64,000 bases of DNA, from the NCBI GenBank assembly GCA_020809705.1, contig CP085827.1:62001-126000 (forward strand). Reading direction: 5' to 3'. This document shows, piece by piece, positions 1 through 11,642 of the stretch (positions within the stretch are counted from its first letter, which is position 1; each line of letters begins with the position of its first letter). Source of the DNA: Calonectria ilicicola. Taxonomy: Eukaryota; Ascomycota; Sordariomycetes; Hypocreales; Nectriaceae. A program made the position numbers and the translations under genes. The notes under the pieces were generated by a model. The model was not told the origin of the DNA and did not search any database. It saw nothing but the letters and a program-made list of their open reading frames with translations.

Positions 1-64
1 TATATATAGTAGATCTAGCCACATCACCGCCAATCACTACCAACCAGATAATCCTATCCCTATA

Positions 65-215
65 TATCACAGGTCACACAGGTAGTCATGTGTGGAGTCA
101 CGTGTGTACCACACATACATACAATGTTAATATTAGCCGACCGTAGTGAGAGCCTTCTGCCCTCTTCATCGCACAACACAGTTATTATGCCTACCCCTAG
201 CCTCATCTTGTGACA
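65..215 (-). repeat. 151-bp MITE-like element, copy 1
   Basis: This stretch is the reverse complement of 28069-28219 with only a few differences, mostly C/T or G/A. Its ends match the TGTCACA terminal inverted repeat of the second copy, with one G-to-A change at the left end. It has no coding capacity. The flanks (ctata and cttac) do not form a clear target duplication here. It sits at the low-coordinate end of the LINE relic. Confidence 0.75.
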
Positions 216-2750
216 CTTACAAAGATTATAAAATAATCTTATATATAAGATATTATTAAAGGCTTTAAATATATCTAAAAGTAGAAGGCTAGCAATTAGT
301 CCTTTTAGCTTATTTTATATTTTATATATTTTATCTATAATAAGGTAAATAGTATATTCTATTAATTTTAACTTCTAGCCTCTTATATAATTAACTAAAA
401 GTAAATTAAACTTTTTAATAATATAATTTAATCTTTATATAATAATAATATTTATAATCTTTTCTATTATATTTAATAATATAATAGATTTATATATCTT
501 AAGGTTTATATAGTCATCTTTGCCTATCTTATAAATAATTATTATTATAAGCTCTTAGTAAGATTAAGAGCAGTAATCTAAAATTAGGCTTTAATTAAAG
601 ATTCTAACTATATATAGGATAAGTAGTAATAATAGGAGTTTAAGTGCTATATTCTTAATTCCATCTAGCCCTAAAGCCTTATCTACTATAGTCCATTTGA
701 TGGTCTTTTTTACCTTATCTTTTATAATTAGAGGTAGTTTTATTTGATTATTATAGGTTTTTCTTTTAATATCTTTTAAATTAGTTTTTAATAATAGTAA
801 GAAAAATATCTAATTAAAAAATTTAGTTTTTCCTTCTAGTATAATAATAATTTCTTTAGTAGTAAAAGTAGTAAATATTAATATAATATTTAAGGCTTAA
901 TTTTCTTTATTTTTTATCTATTTTATTACTTTCTATAGAGATTAGATTAACTCTACTACTACTTTAATCTCTACCCTATATTATTCTTTAAAAGCTTTTT
1001 TAATTACTTTATTTTTCTTATTTCTAGCTTTCTAGTGTATCTCTTATAATATTTCTATATTAAAGTGGCTATAGATATACTGGAGGCTTTTAGCTTTTAC
1101 TAATATCTTTATATATACTTTATTTTATTTTATTCTTGATTTTATTATAATTTATTTATTTAAGGTAGTAGATTCTATAGCTATTAATATTACTTTTACT
1201 AGCTTAATAGTATATTAATTTAGTATTATTTTTATTCTTAGCTGCTAAAGCTATAGTAATTAGACTCTTATTATTTTAATAAGCTTTTCTTTATTAATAC
1301 TTATTTAATTTACTTTTAGTTCTTTTATAAGTAAGGTAATAGATAGGTTTAACTTAGTGATAATAGGTAGATGATCTAAGTTATAGTAGTAATCTTTATT
1401 TACTTTACTTTAAATTAATTTATTAAATAATTTAAAGTTTATAAAATATAGATTTATTATTATTCTTTTTTTATTTTCTTTATAAATAATAATGCCTAGT
1501 TTTAATATATTAATAAGATTATAGGAGTTAATAATATTTAGAAGTTTATTTATATTCTAGTTAGTTACTACCTTTTTATCTTTTTATATAAAGTAATGAA
1601 AATTAAAATCACTAAGGGTTATTTATTCTAGTAACTTTATTTCCTTTATTACTTTATTTAGTATTAGTAATATATTCTTCTCTTTTATTTAATTAAGATA
1701 TAGATTATATATATTATATATTATAATTTTTTAAATATAGTTTTCTTTTTAGAGAAAAGTAATTATTAATAAATATAAATCTTTATTATACTTTTTAAAT
1801 TATTATTTAATATAGTTTAAATTTTTGTTTATAAAGAAGTATATTTAGACTAAGCCTTTTTCTATTATTATAAGGTAGTATAAGTGAAAGGTTACCTTTG
1901 CTAGATAATGTATAATTAATATGAATAGGTTATTTTATGGTTCTTATATAGTAATAATATTAAGATTATGAGTTATTAGATTATATAGAAGTAATATTAT
2001 TATTATTAATCTTAACTTTTTTATATTATATTATAGTATTTTTAGAGTTCTATTATTATAATATATTATTTATTCTTTATTATAATATAAATATTATTAA
2101 GTATATATATTTATAGTATATTTAGGTCTCTTTCCACTAAGGATTATCTATATTTAGATAGTATTAATTATTATAATTATTAGCTAATTAAGGGGCCTCT
2201 TAAGTTATTATTTTTAATAATTAATCTCTTTTACTTTTTCTTTATAATTAATCTTCCTTTAACTTAAATTTAATCTAATAATATTATTAAGTATTCTTAT
2301 TATATAAGTAATTAGATTTATTCTTATATACTAGCTTTAATATATTATTATTATTATTCTTTTACTTCTAGGTAGAAGGCTAAGTATATATAGAAGTTTT
2401 CTTTAAATTTTATTATTTTTTATTTTTTAATATTATATTAATTATTTTAGGCTTTATATTTGCTCTAATAGATAATATATTTATATTTGGTTAGGTTAGT
2501 TTTATTAGGATATAATCGGGTAGTGTGGTATTATATATAGTATCTATATGTTTCTAGTGCCTTATACTAGGTTCTTATGTGGCTATATTTATAATATTTA
2601 AAGTACTATTTAAGTTAATATTATTTATTATTGTTAGAGGTTATAATACAGTGGAAGGTAAAAAAGGATAAGCTTAAAATTAAACTTATTAAATAAGTAT
2701 ATATTGTATTGTTGTTTTATTTTAGAGGGGCTATATGTTATATATATAGA
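216..2750 (-). mobile_element. Degraded Tad-like LINE (non-LTR) ORF2 relic
   Basis: Read on the minus strand, this very A+T-rich stretch keeps recognisable pieces of a fungal Tad-clade LINE. Near 2035 lies the start of an apurinic-type endonuclease domain (a YNIEK-like start followed by an EP motif). At 1596-1620 there is a DFNFHY segment, equivalent to the family GDFNxHHP motif. Near 1370-1390 there is DHLPI, equivalent to SDHLPI at the domain end. Reverse transcriptase sequence should follow at lower coordinates, and a DD-containing segment near 510-530 may be its active site. Many TAG/TAA codons interrupt the frame. The 3' end is not seen because the MITE copy and the window edge follow. 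Domain order and strand are supported; boundaries are approximate. Confidence 0.65.
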
Positions 2751-2805
2751 TGAATATTTCCTTTATTAATCAGCAATTTCAATATTTTAATTTCTAAGCA
2801 ATTAT

Positions 2806-2940
2806 ATTATAAATCAATAATTTATAAGTTTTTTTATTATAAATCAATGATTTATAAACCTTTTATATTATAAATCAATGATTTATAAGCCTTTTATATT
2901 ATAAATCAATGGATTTATAATCATTTATTATAAATCAAAA
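2806..2940. repeat. Five tandem copies of a ~31-bp palindromic unit
   Basis: Units begin at 2806, 2836, 2867, 2898 and 2927, so the period is 30-31 bp. Each carries ATAAATCA followed by its inverse TGATTTAT separated by a few bases, so every unit could fold into a hairpin. The last unit is degraded. It lies between the LINE relic and an unrecognised degraded ORF. Confidence 0.8.
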
Positions 2941-3124
2941 TATTTGATTTTTCTATACAGTATATATAGTATTATTAATACTATATTAGCTTATAATAAT
3001 AAGAAAAAATTCAGCTATTTAATAGTTTAACTTTTGTCTTTAAAAGTTTAATATTTAGAAAGTTATTTTAGCTTATTATATTTATTATTTTATAAGTTTT
3101 TATTTAACAATTATATTTTTTATA

Positions 3125-4010
3125 ATTATAATGATTACTTTATTAAATAAGTCCCTTGCAAATAACTTAGTCAGTATCTTTGGCTTTAGTGAACTTTATA
3201 ATAATAGAAGATATTATTTTAGTAAGGGAGGCTTTAGTAAGCTATTTGATATACTTAATCTTTATAATGGGAATAAATGGTTTATTATTTAGAAGCATAA
3301 TTATTTTATTTTCTTAAAATCTTTCTATATTAATTATATTAGTTGGGATACTGTAGGTAAGAATGCTAAAGATTAGGATATATACTATAATATTATCTTT
3401 AATTCAGTGTTCCTAGTTGCTTGTAAATTCTTTTAAAGCTTTACAATCTTTAGTTATAGCTATTTTAATGCTTAAATCTCTGCTCTTAAGTTGATTGGCT
3501 AATACTATTTTAATATTCTAGAGGTATTAGTTTTTGCTTTATTTAGTAGTATTATTAATAAGACTTTTAAGGCTATATAGGTTTTTTATTTTTAGATTTA
3601 TAATTATATTAAAGTTTTTAATATTTATAATAATTTTATATAAGATTTTATTTATATTATTTTAGATAATTTATATAATACAGGTAGAAGCTATAGTTAT
3701 ACTACTAGCTACTATTGTTATATATATTTGTTCTCTTAGTTAGTATATTATTTCTATATTCCTTATTTCTCTTATTATTTTTATAATTATCTTTCCTATC
3801 TTAACTACTTTCTTAACCATAAGATTCACTTCTTTAAATATTTTAATTACTATATTTACAATCTTAATAATTTTAGCTTAAATATTCTCAATTATATATT
3901 ACATTTATCCTAGCCTAATCTATATTTCTTCTTATATTAATTTTATTAGTATTTCTAATAAAGTAATATCTAGAAAGTATTAAATTTTAATAAATAAAGT
4001 AAGTACTTTT
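3125..4010 (+). pseudogene. Degraded ORF of unrecognised family
   Basis: One plus-strand frame beginning around ACTTTATTAAATAAG can be read for nearly 300 codons with occasional TAG/TAA codons. It contains protein-like segments such as SIFGFSELYNNRRYYFSKGG, and later NTGRSYSYTTSYY. The stops are of the kind RIP makes from CAG, CAA and TGG. I do not recognise the family. It may be the gag-like or accessory ORF of a transposon, since it lies within continuous transposon debris. The boundaries are where the frame stops looking protein-like. Confidence 0.35.
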
Positions 4011-4270
4011 ATAATAAGATTTTATATATTTATAACTTTAATTATTACTTATAAATTATTATTTATATAAATTAATACTTTCTTTAGATAATTTTATAAT
4101 TCTATAATATGCTCTTAATATCTATTAGCCTATACTATATACTAGGGCCATTAAGTCATTATAATGCCTTCTATATATAGGGCTTATATAAGGGAGGTTT
4201 ATAGTGTTTCAATTGGCTCCTTTACTTGATTATATGCTTAGTTTTTTTATATACTTTTCAAAAATTTCTA

Positions 4271-5846
4271 TTCTTGCTGGAGGGAAGTTTTACAAAAGAT
4301 AGTCTTAATCCTGCCAAAAATCTACACTCAAAAAAACGAACACTTACATCCCTAATCCCTATCACTGGTTTTCCGATTAGTGGACTAATAATTACCTGAT
4401 TAGTAAGTAATTCATGACCTCCTACTGGACCAGATTAACCTAAAAAATCTACCCTCTAAGGTTCATTTTCTTCCCCTTTACTTGGACTTTAGCCCTAAAA
4501 TAGCACCAGCTCTTGTTTTTCTTATTGGTAGCAAGATGTTTTATAAATTTTATTTATATATATCTATTTTCATTAGGTAAGGGTTTGGCCATTAGAAGCC
4601 GATGAGGGCCGTTGGAAGCCACGCTAAGAGCGCATGAATATGGCTGCTACTACCGCAGCCGCCTAACTGTTGAAGGTAAGGCTATTAATAAGAAGCCAGG
4701 GTCTCTTAATAACTACATTATCCACCCAGGCATCCAATAGCCTAGTTACAGTTTTAACCAAGCATAACTAGCTGCTCTATGTGCCTAGCAAAATATAAGG
4801 ATAATCTATTATAGAAGCAGGCTCTCTATATCTGCTGTCTGCCTTACTACCATAACCTGCTCTTAGCATAGTCTTATTGGACGCCACAAAAGATAACTAT
4901 CCAATAAAAGTAATATAACTAAGCCATTAGGCTTACGCCAAGTATTACGTAGCAGGCTGCAATTTCTGCTATAACATTGCGGGATAAAACACATATATCT
5001 CCTAGGATAATACAGGGGAAGGCGCACGTCCGCCGGTTAGAAGCTGGAAGCTCAGAAGGGCAGGCAGGCGGGCAGGTTGGCGGCTCCCTTGCGCGTAGTA
5101 GTCTTTCGGTACGATGCTTGCAACTAGGATGGGTATAAGCCCTCTTAGCTCTGTTTTTTGTGGGTATAGCTGTAGCTACCACCAATTAGATCCGTATGGG
5201 TATATGATGTTAGGTTTGTGTAGCTAATAGAGTGAGTGGTGTGGTTCTGGGAATAAGACCACTCTAGGAATAAAGGTACTGTGAATAGGGTAGAGGGAGG
5301 TAAGTAATTTATTCATTATGCATATGCATAAGTAGGATTGAATTATTATGATATCTGGGTAAATCCTGGTATAAAGTAAGAATAAAAGAGTAATAATATT
5401 GTTAATTTCTTTTTAATCTATTGTATAGCCTAATACAAATAATAATTTAAACCAGTGTATAAAATATTATTGTACTAAATAAATTAAAATTTCTTAGTTA
5501 GATGCCTCTTCTTTTTACTATCTAGCTCTATAATTAATAATCTTATATTATTATAAGTTAAGGATTAGGTTGTGGTGAATATATTAGATAATTAAGAGCT
5601 CCTTTTATCCTTTACTTTACCTTTTTTCTTAATGGTTTCTTTATAAGACTTTACTTTAGTTAATGGGGATGCTAGTAATTCTAAGATGACTTAAGATATT
5701 ATAGTAGTTGTATTAGACTTTCTAAACTTCTTAAATACTAGGTTACTTGGGCTTAGTTATTATAGTAATTAAGATAGGGTAATAGGTCTTTTATATTAAG
5801 ATATAGTAGTAGTTTATTCTAATGTAGTTATCTATGATGAGGCTAT
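4271..5846. other. Less-mutated island with transposon-end-like sequence, no firm gene
   Basis: Base composition rises abruptly around 4270-5300, in contrast to the flanking A+T-rich DNA. At 4325-4440 there are GATTAG/CTAATC-type short repeats and a CACTCAAAAAAACGAACA string that resembles the end of a DNA transposon, but I found no matching inverted end in the window. A minus-strand open frame of 88 codons at 4919-5185 has no recognisable domain and I do not call it a gene. The stretch from 5300 to 5846 returns to A+T-rich debris. Confidence 0.4.
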
Positions 5847-5851
5847 AATTT

Positions 5852-6066
5852 TGTAAAGATATGGGACCAAGAGGACCAATCAAGCATACATACTGAATAT
5901 ATACTAGCGCAAGATATTATAAAGCAAGGATACCCATAATAATATTATGTAGTAAGTGTAGGCAAATAGTTCTATAGTTTGTTAAGTTAAAGTCTTAGTA
6001 ATAAGAATAGAGATCTATTATAGTTTTATTTATACTTTACCTTAGTTATAAATTTAGTTTATTATA
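5852..6066 (+). repeat. 5' LTR of the Gypsy element
   Basis: A 215-bp repeat that aligns end to end with 11423-11637 and, in reverse complement, with 39848-40061. Differences are mainly C/T and G/A. The target duplication AATTT immediately precedes it. Confidence 0.9.
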
Positions 6067-7299
6067 ATTCTTTAATTTTTCTTTTTTAGAAGATTAATAT
6101 ATTATATAATAGGTAGAGCTATTAGAAGCTTAGGAAAGATTAGTATTGTATTATTATTTTCTAAGTTAATAAAGATTTATTATAATAAATAAGAGTTATA
6201 AATATAGGCTATATATAGTTAAAAGTGTAAATAGGAACTTTAAGAAGAGCTTGTTTAAAGAGGTAAAGCTTTAGAGAATTTAAATATATTTTTTATTTTA
6301 ATTTTTAAAAGTATTTTAATTATAGAGTTAGAGGAATAAGAATTTTAAAATTTAAAGAATATTAAAAAGTAAATATTATTATTATTTATAATATAAATCT
6401 TATATAATATAAAGAAAATTATAATATTTATAAAAGACTTTATAATTATAATAGTTTAATAATAGAAATAGTTCTAAATATAATAGTAGTAACTTTAGGC
6501 TTAGTAGTAGTAATTCTAGATAGATATATTATACTAATTAGCTATATAACCTAGTATAGGTCTAAGGAAAGACTATAAGAAACCTCCATTATATAATTAT
6601 AAGAGGCTTAATAAAGATATATTAGATATCTAAGTTAATAACTAGATCTATGCTATTAAAGCTAGTAATAGCTTATAGCTAGGTAGTTCTACTATATAGT
6701 ATATAAAGTAGGCTATAACTAAGTTCTTATATTTTTTATAAATATAATAATATAATTATATTAGAGGGCTTATTAGCTAAGACCCTTTATAGGAAGACTT
6801 TTTATTTTTATATATAAGATATATATTAACCTAGATCTATATAAATACTAGCTTCATAATAAGTTACTATCTCTAAAGTAGAAGAAGAACTATATACTAT
6901 AATAGTATTTTATTATATAGATAGCCTTATATATTATATTAGATATTAAAGGCCTAGAGGATAATATTATCTTAGCTTATTAGTATTATTTTAAGCTATA
7001 GCCTAAGCTAAAAGTAGAAATATTAAAATAGAAAGTAAAGTTTAAAAAGCTTTATAAAGTAATTAATAAAGTTAAGTAGCTTTAGATCTATTTTTATTAA
7101 AATAATTAAGAAATATAAGAGAGTAATAGTATTAAAAGATTACTTCTTAGTTAATAAGAAAGCTTTTAGAAGTAATATTCTAATAATTATAAAGGCTAAG
7201 GTAAAGGCTAAGGTAAAGGTAGAAGCTAAGAAGGTATATCTAAATTAATCTCTTTAAGAGATAATATTAAATCTATTTTTTTATTACTTTTAATAGTAT

Positions 7300-10200
7300 A
7301 AAGAAGATTATTAATCCTAATTATATTTAATTTTTAATTTATTATACTTATAATAAAGAAGATTATATTTTTTTTATTATTTATTATAATAGAAGAATAA
7401 TATATTCTTTAAAGTTATTAAAGTTTAGATTATTAATAGTAATTTTACTAAAATAAACTTATTAGAAAATAAGTAGGTATAAGCTTAATATATAAAGCTA
7501 CTATATATAAGAAACTTCTACCTTTAGAATAGATTATCTAAGGAAGAGTATTAATACTTAATATTTATAAGAAAGAAGAAGTTTAAATAGATATAAACAT
7601 TTATATATAAGTAGACCTTATTAGCTAATAATTAGTGCAAAGACTAGGTTTAAAGCTAGCCCTAGATATAGCTATGCTTATATTGGAAAGCTACAATAGA
7701 ACTATATCAGCCTTATATAAAGTATATTAATTAATTTTATTCTTAATTAATTATTAGAGAATGCCCTAAAAGATCTAAAAAGTATTTATTAAAATATAAT
7801 ATTTAAAAAATATTAATGATTTACTTTTTTAAATAGTTCTATAGATAGAGAAGATATTATAATTAATATATATAATTATTATTAAGTATATAAACCTATT
7901 TCTTTTATAAAATCTAAGAATATTATAAAAAAATTAATAAAAAATAATAAAAAAGCTTATATACTTTATATTATTAATATATAATTATTAAAAAAAGAGT
8001 TAATTAAGATTTTAGAAGATAAAGCTATTAATAATAGTATTAATATATTATTTTTAGAGTTATAATTAAAGTAGTATATATTTAATAAAGTAAAAATAAT
8101 AAAATTACTATTTTTTAAAAATATAAAGTATTCTATTAATATTATAGAAGGCAAAGAGTCTCTATATAATCTATTATATTTACTAAATATTAAATAATAT
8201 TATATATTATAAATATATATAATAAATAATATTACTAATAGTAGAATATAATTATTAGTTAGTACTATTAATATATTAATATTATTTATATTAAAGAAAG
8301 ATAGTATTATATATTTATATATAAATTATAAAGATCTTAATATAATTACTATTAAGAATTAATATCTACTCTTACTTATTAATAATCTTTTAAATAGGTT
8401 AATAAGAGTAAGATAGATTATTAAGATTAATATTTATAATATATATTATTATATTAAAATTAAAGAGAATAATAAATAGAAGATTACTTTTAGAATTTAA
8501 TATAGCTACTTTAAGTATATAATTATATTATTTAGGTTAATTAATACTTTAACTACCTTCTAAGTATATATTTACTATATACTTATAAAATTTTTAAATA
8601 CCTATTATATTATATATCTAGATAATATTATTATCTATTCTAAGATAAAAGAATAGTATACTAAGGATATTAAAGAGGTTCTTAGATAGCTATATAACTT
8701 TTAATTATATATTAAACTCTCTAAATATACCTTTTATTAATAAAAGATAGAATTCTTAAAGTATATAATTATTTAGAAAGATATTAAAATAGATCTTATA
8801 TAAGTTTAATCTATTATTAAATAAAAAAACTAACCTTATATAAGAATATATAAATATTCCTTAGCTTTTATAATTTCTACTAAAAGTTTATTTTTAAATA
8901 CTTTAAAATAATAGGACCTTTAATAAAGCTATTTAAAGAAAGTAAGAATAATTATAAAGCTAGAGACCTTACTTAGATTAAGATTAAAGAAGATATGTTC
9001 TAGGAATTAAAAATAGCCTTCTATTTAATAACCATCTTATAATATTAAGATCTAATCCTAAAAGCCTATATTAAGATAGATATATCTATTAAGGCTATCT
9101 TAAGGATTTTATTATAGCTTATAAAAGATTAATAATACCTAATAGTCTATTAATTAAGGAAGCTCTCTAATACTAAATAATATTAAGAAATTAGATAATA
9201 AAAGCTACTTGTAATTATTAAGAGCTTAAAGTATTAAAATTATTATTTATTAAGATTATTAAAGAAGTTTATAGTACTAATAGATTATTTTACTTTTAAA
9301 AATATTATTAAAGCTTTAATAAAGGACCTTAAAAAAAGACTTATAAAATAGATTTATAGGTTATTTTTGTTTAATTTTGATCTTGAATATAGACTAGGGA
9401 AGCTTAACCTAATAAATAGTCTATTAAGATAATCAGATTATATAGAAAGGGAAATTATATATAAAGATATACTTCTTATATTTATAAAGAAGTTTTAATT
9501 AATAAAGAAATTATTATTAAATATATAATATATAATTACTAATATAAAAAGCAAAACTAAAATTACTAATACTTATATATAAGCTATTTATATTAGCTTT
9601 AAAAATAATATACTTATATATTAAATAATAAGTAAGGGTTCCTTACCCTTAGATTAGAAGCAGGCTATTGAACCACTAGACTAGTAGAATATAGCTATAG
9701 TCTCTCCAATTATATAATAACAAAGGGCTAGTAATATTACTACAAAGGAGAGCACTTAATAGAAAGAGGTTATATACTCTAACCATAAGGACCTATTAGA
9801 AGTTAAAGTAGTTGATCTAGAATAACTTATTCTATATTCTATTATAAAAGAGCTTATAAAGGATAAAATAGTATTTCTTACTTAACTATCTATATAATTA
9901 AAAGAACTAATCTAAGGATTATAAGTTAAAGATTTTTTTATTAATAGTAGGTATAGAAGATTAAATAAGGTACTAGAGATATAAAGGTATATTACTTAGA
10001 TAGAAATAATATACTTTTTTATAAAGGAAGGCTAGTTATTTTAGTATAGTATATATTAAGGATTAAGATATTTTATAAATATTATAATAATCTAAGAGTA
10101 AAGTATATAGAAGTTACTAAGATAATTAAATTTATTAAGAGAAAATTCTATTAAAAAGAAATTATAAAGAATATATATAATTATATTTTAAAATATTAGG

Positions 10201-11200
10201 CATATTAGGGTATATAAATCTTATATTATAGACTATATAGGAAGCTATAGTCTCTACTACTACCAATATACCCCTTTTAAGAAATCAATATAGATTTTAT
10301 TATAAGATTATCTTAAAGTACTTATAATAATAAAGAAAAATATAATATTATTTTTATAATTATCTATTATATAATAAAGTTTATTATATTTATATTTATA
10401 AAGAAAATACTTATTATTATTTAAATAATATAAATATTATATAAATATATAGAATACTAATATAGAATATTAAAAAATATTATAAATAATTAAGATAAAC
10501 TATTTATAAACTAGTTCTAGGAAGAACTAATAAAAAAATAAATAATAACCAAGTAATTATCCACTACCTACTATCTTTAAACTAATAAATAAACTAAATA
10601 AATATACTAGACCTTAAAGAGATACTTGAGGTTATTTATAGAAGAAATCTTAAAAAGATAAATAATATAATTTCCTAAAAGTAAGTTTATTTATAATAAT
10701 AGTTAGTATAGTATTATTAAAATGTTACTAATATAAATATTATATAGCTATTATTCTAGAATAGTTAAGTATACTTTAGAGTATTTAAAGACTTATATAT
10801 AAGGTATATAAAAATATATTAAAGCCTTAAGCTATATATATACTTAAGCTTAATAATATTAATAAAAAACTATAAAAATATAAACTAAGTATTATAATAA
10901 AAGGCATATTACTATAAAGTATAAGAAAGAACAGATTATTAATTTATCTATAAGGAACTTTAGATTTAAGTATAAGAAGCTTATATCTAAATTTATTAAG
11001 ATTATTATTATTAAGAGAATAAGATAATAGGCCTATAAGGTACACCTACCTAAGCAATACCAACAGATATATAATATTTTCTTAGTCTTCTTACTTAAAC
11101 CCTAGGAAGGTACTAAAGGTAGTACTACTACCTACCTACTAGAGCTAGCTAAAAAAAGAATAAATAAGAGATTAAGAAGATTATTATATATAAAGGTAAT
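7300..11200 (+). pseudogene. Gypsy pol remnant (RT, RNase H, integrase)
   Basis: The plus strand keeps the order of a Ty3/Gypsy polyprotein. The RT catalytic box is at 8615-8641, where the second D of YLDD has become N, consistent with G-to-A. The integrase core follows: an IDFI segment near 10280, then a DKLF...EEL segment near 10495-10535 that matches the conserved SDRGxxFTSxFWxxL region, and then a degraded DGQTExxN-like region near 10590. Numerous TAA/TAG codons and the altered RT active site make it non-functional. An upstream gag region exists at 6100-7250 but I could not define it. Confidence 0.75.
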
Positions 11201-11422
11201 AATAATAAGATATTATATTAGATTAAGTAGATTAGGTAGCTTATAAAGTATAATATATAAAAACCTAAAACTTATTTTAAAAATATAATAACTTTAATAT
11301 ATAAGTACTATAAGTAGATTAAAAGGATATATAAGAAATAGAATAATAAGATATAAAGGTAATATTACTTTTACTAAATCTTTTTAAGGTTTAAGAATAA
11401 GCCTTTAAAAGAAGGAAATAAT

Positions 11423-11637
11423 TGTAAAGATATAGGACCAAGAGGATCAATCAAGTATATATATTAAATATATATTAGTATAAGATATTATAAGGTAAAG
11501 ACACCTATAATAATATTATATAGTAAGTGTAGGTAAATGGTTCTATAATTTATTAAGTTAAAGTCTTGGTAATAAGAATAGAGGTCTATTGTGGTCCTAT
11601 TTGTGCTTCACTCTAGTTGTGAATCTAGTTCATTACA
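11423..11637 (+). repeat. 3' LTR of the Gypsy element
   Basis: The 215-bp partner of 5852-6066, followed directly by the target duplication AATTT at 11638-11642. Its last 60 bases are less altered than the 5' copy (for example it keeps GTTGTGAATCTAGTTCATTA), so the two LTRs decayed separately. Confidence 0.9.
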
Positions 11638-11642
11638 AATTT

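Larger units (their letters stand above)
5852..11637 (+). mobile_element. RIP-degraded Ty3/Gypsy LTR retrotransposon with intact boundaries
   Basis: Two 215-bp direct repeats (5852-6066 and 11423-11637) begin TGTAA and end TTATA or TTACA. They are flanked by an identical 5-bp target duplication AATTT at 5847-5851 and 11638-11642, so the whole 5786-bp insertion is defined. The internal plus-strand remains show reverse transcriptase (YLDNIIIYS at 8615-8641, the family YLDDILIYS) followed by integrase (IDFI near 10280, the family DFITGLP). This RT-before-IN order is diagnostic for Ty3/Gypsy. Stops occur throughout, so the element cannot encode its own proteins. A less-mutated solo LTR of the same family lies at 39848-40061. 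Confidence 0.9.

Noticed and set aside
2806..2940. CRISPR-like array
   Set aside because: The units are tandem without unique spacers, and the organism is a fungus.
4919..5185. 88-codon minus-strand ORF
   Set aside because: No domain or conservation clue; it sits in a small less-mutated island of transposon debris.
9625..9700. tRNA-like string on the minus strand (TCTAGTGGTTCAATAGCCTG and a following small hairpin)
   Set aside because: It lies inside the Gypsy pol reading frame, which continues through it as plausible protein sequence, and no proper anticodon stem or acceptor stem can be drawn.
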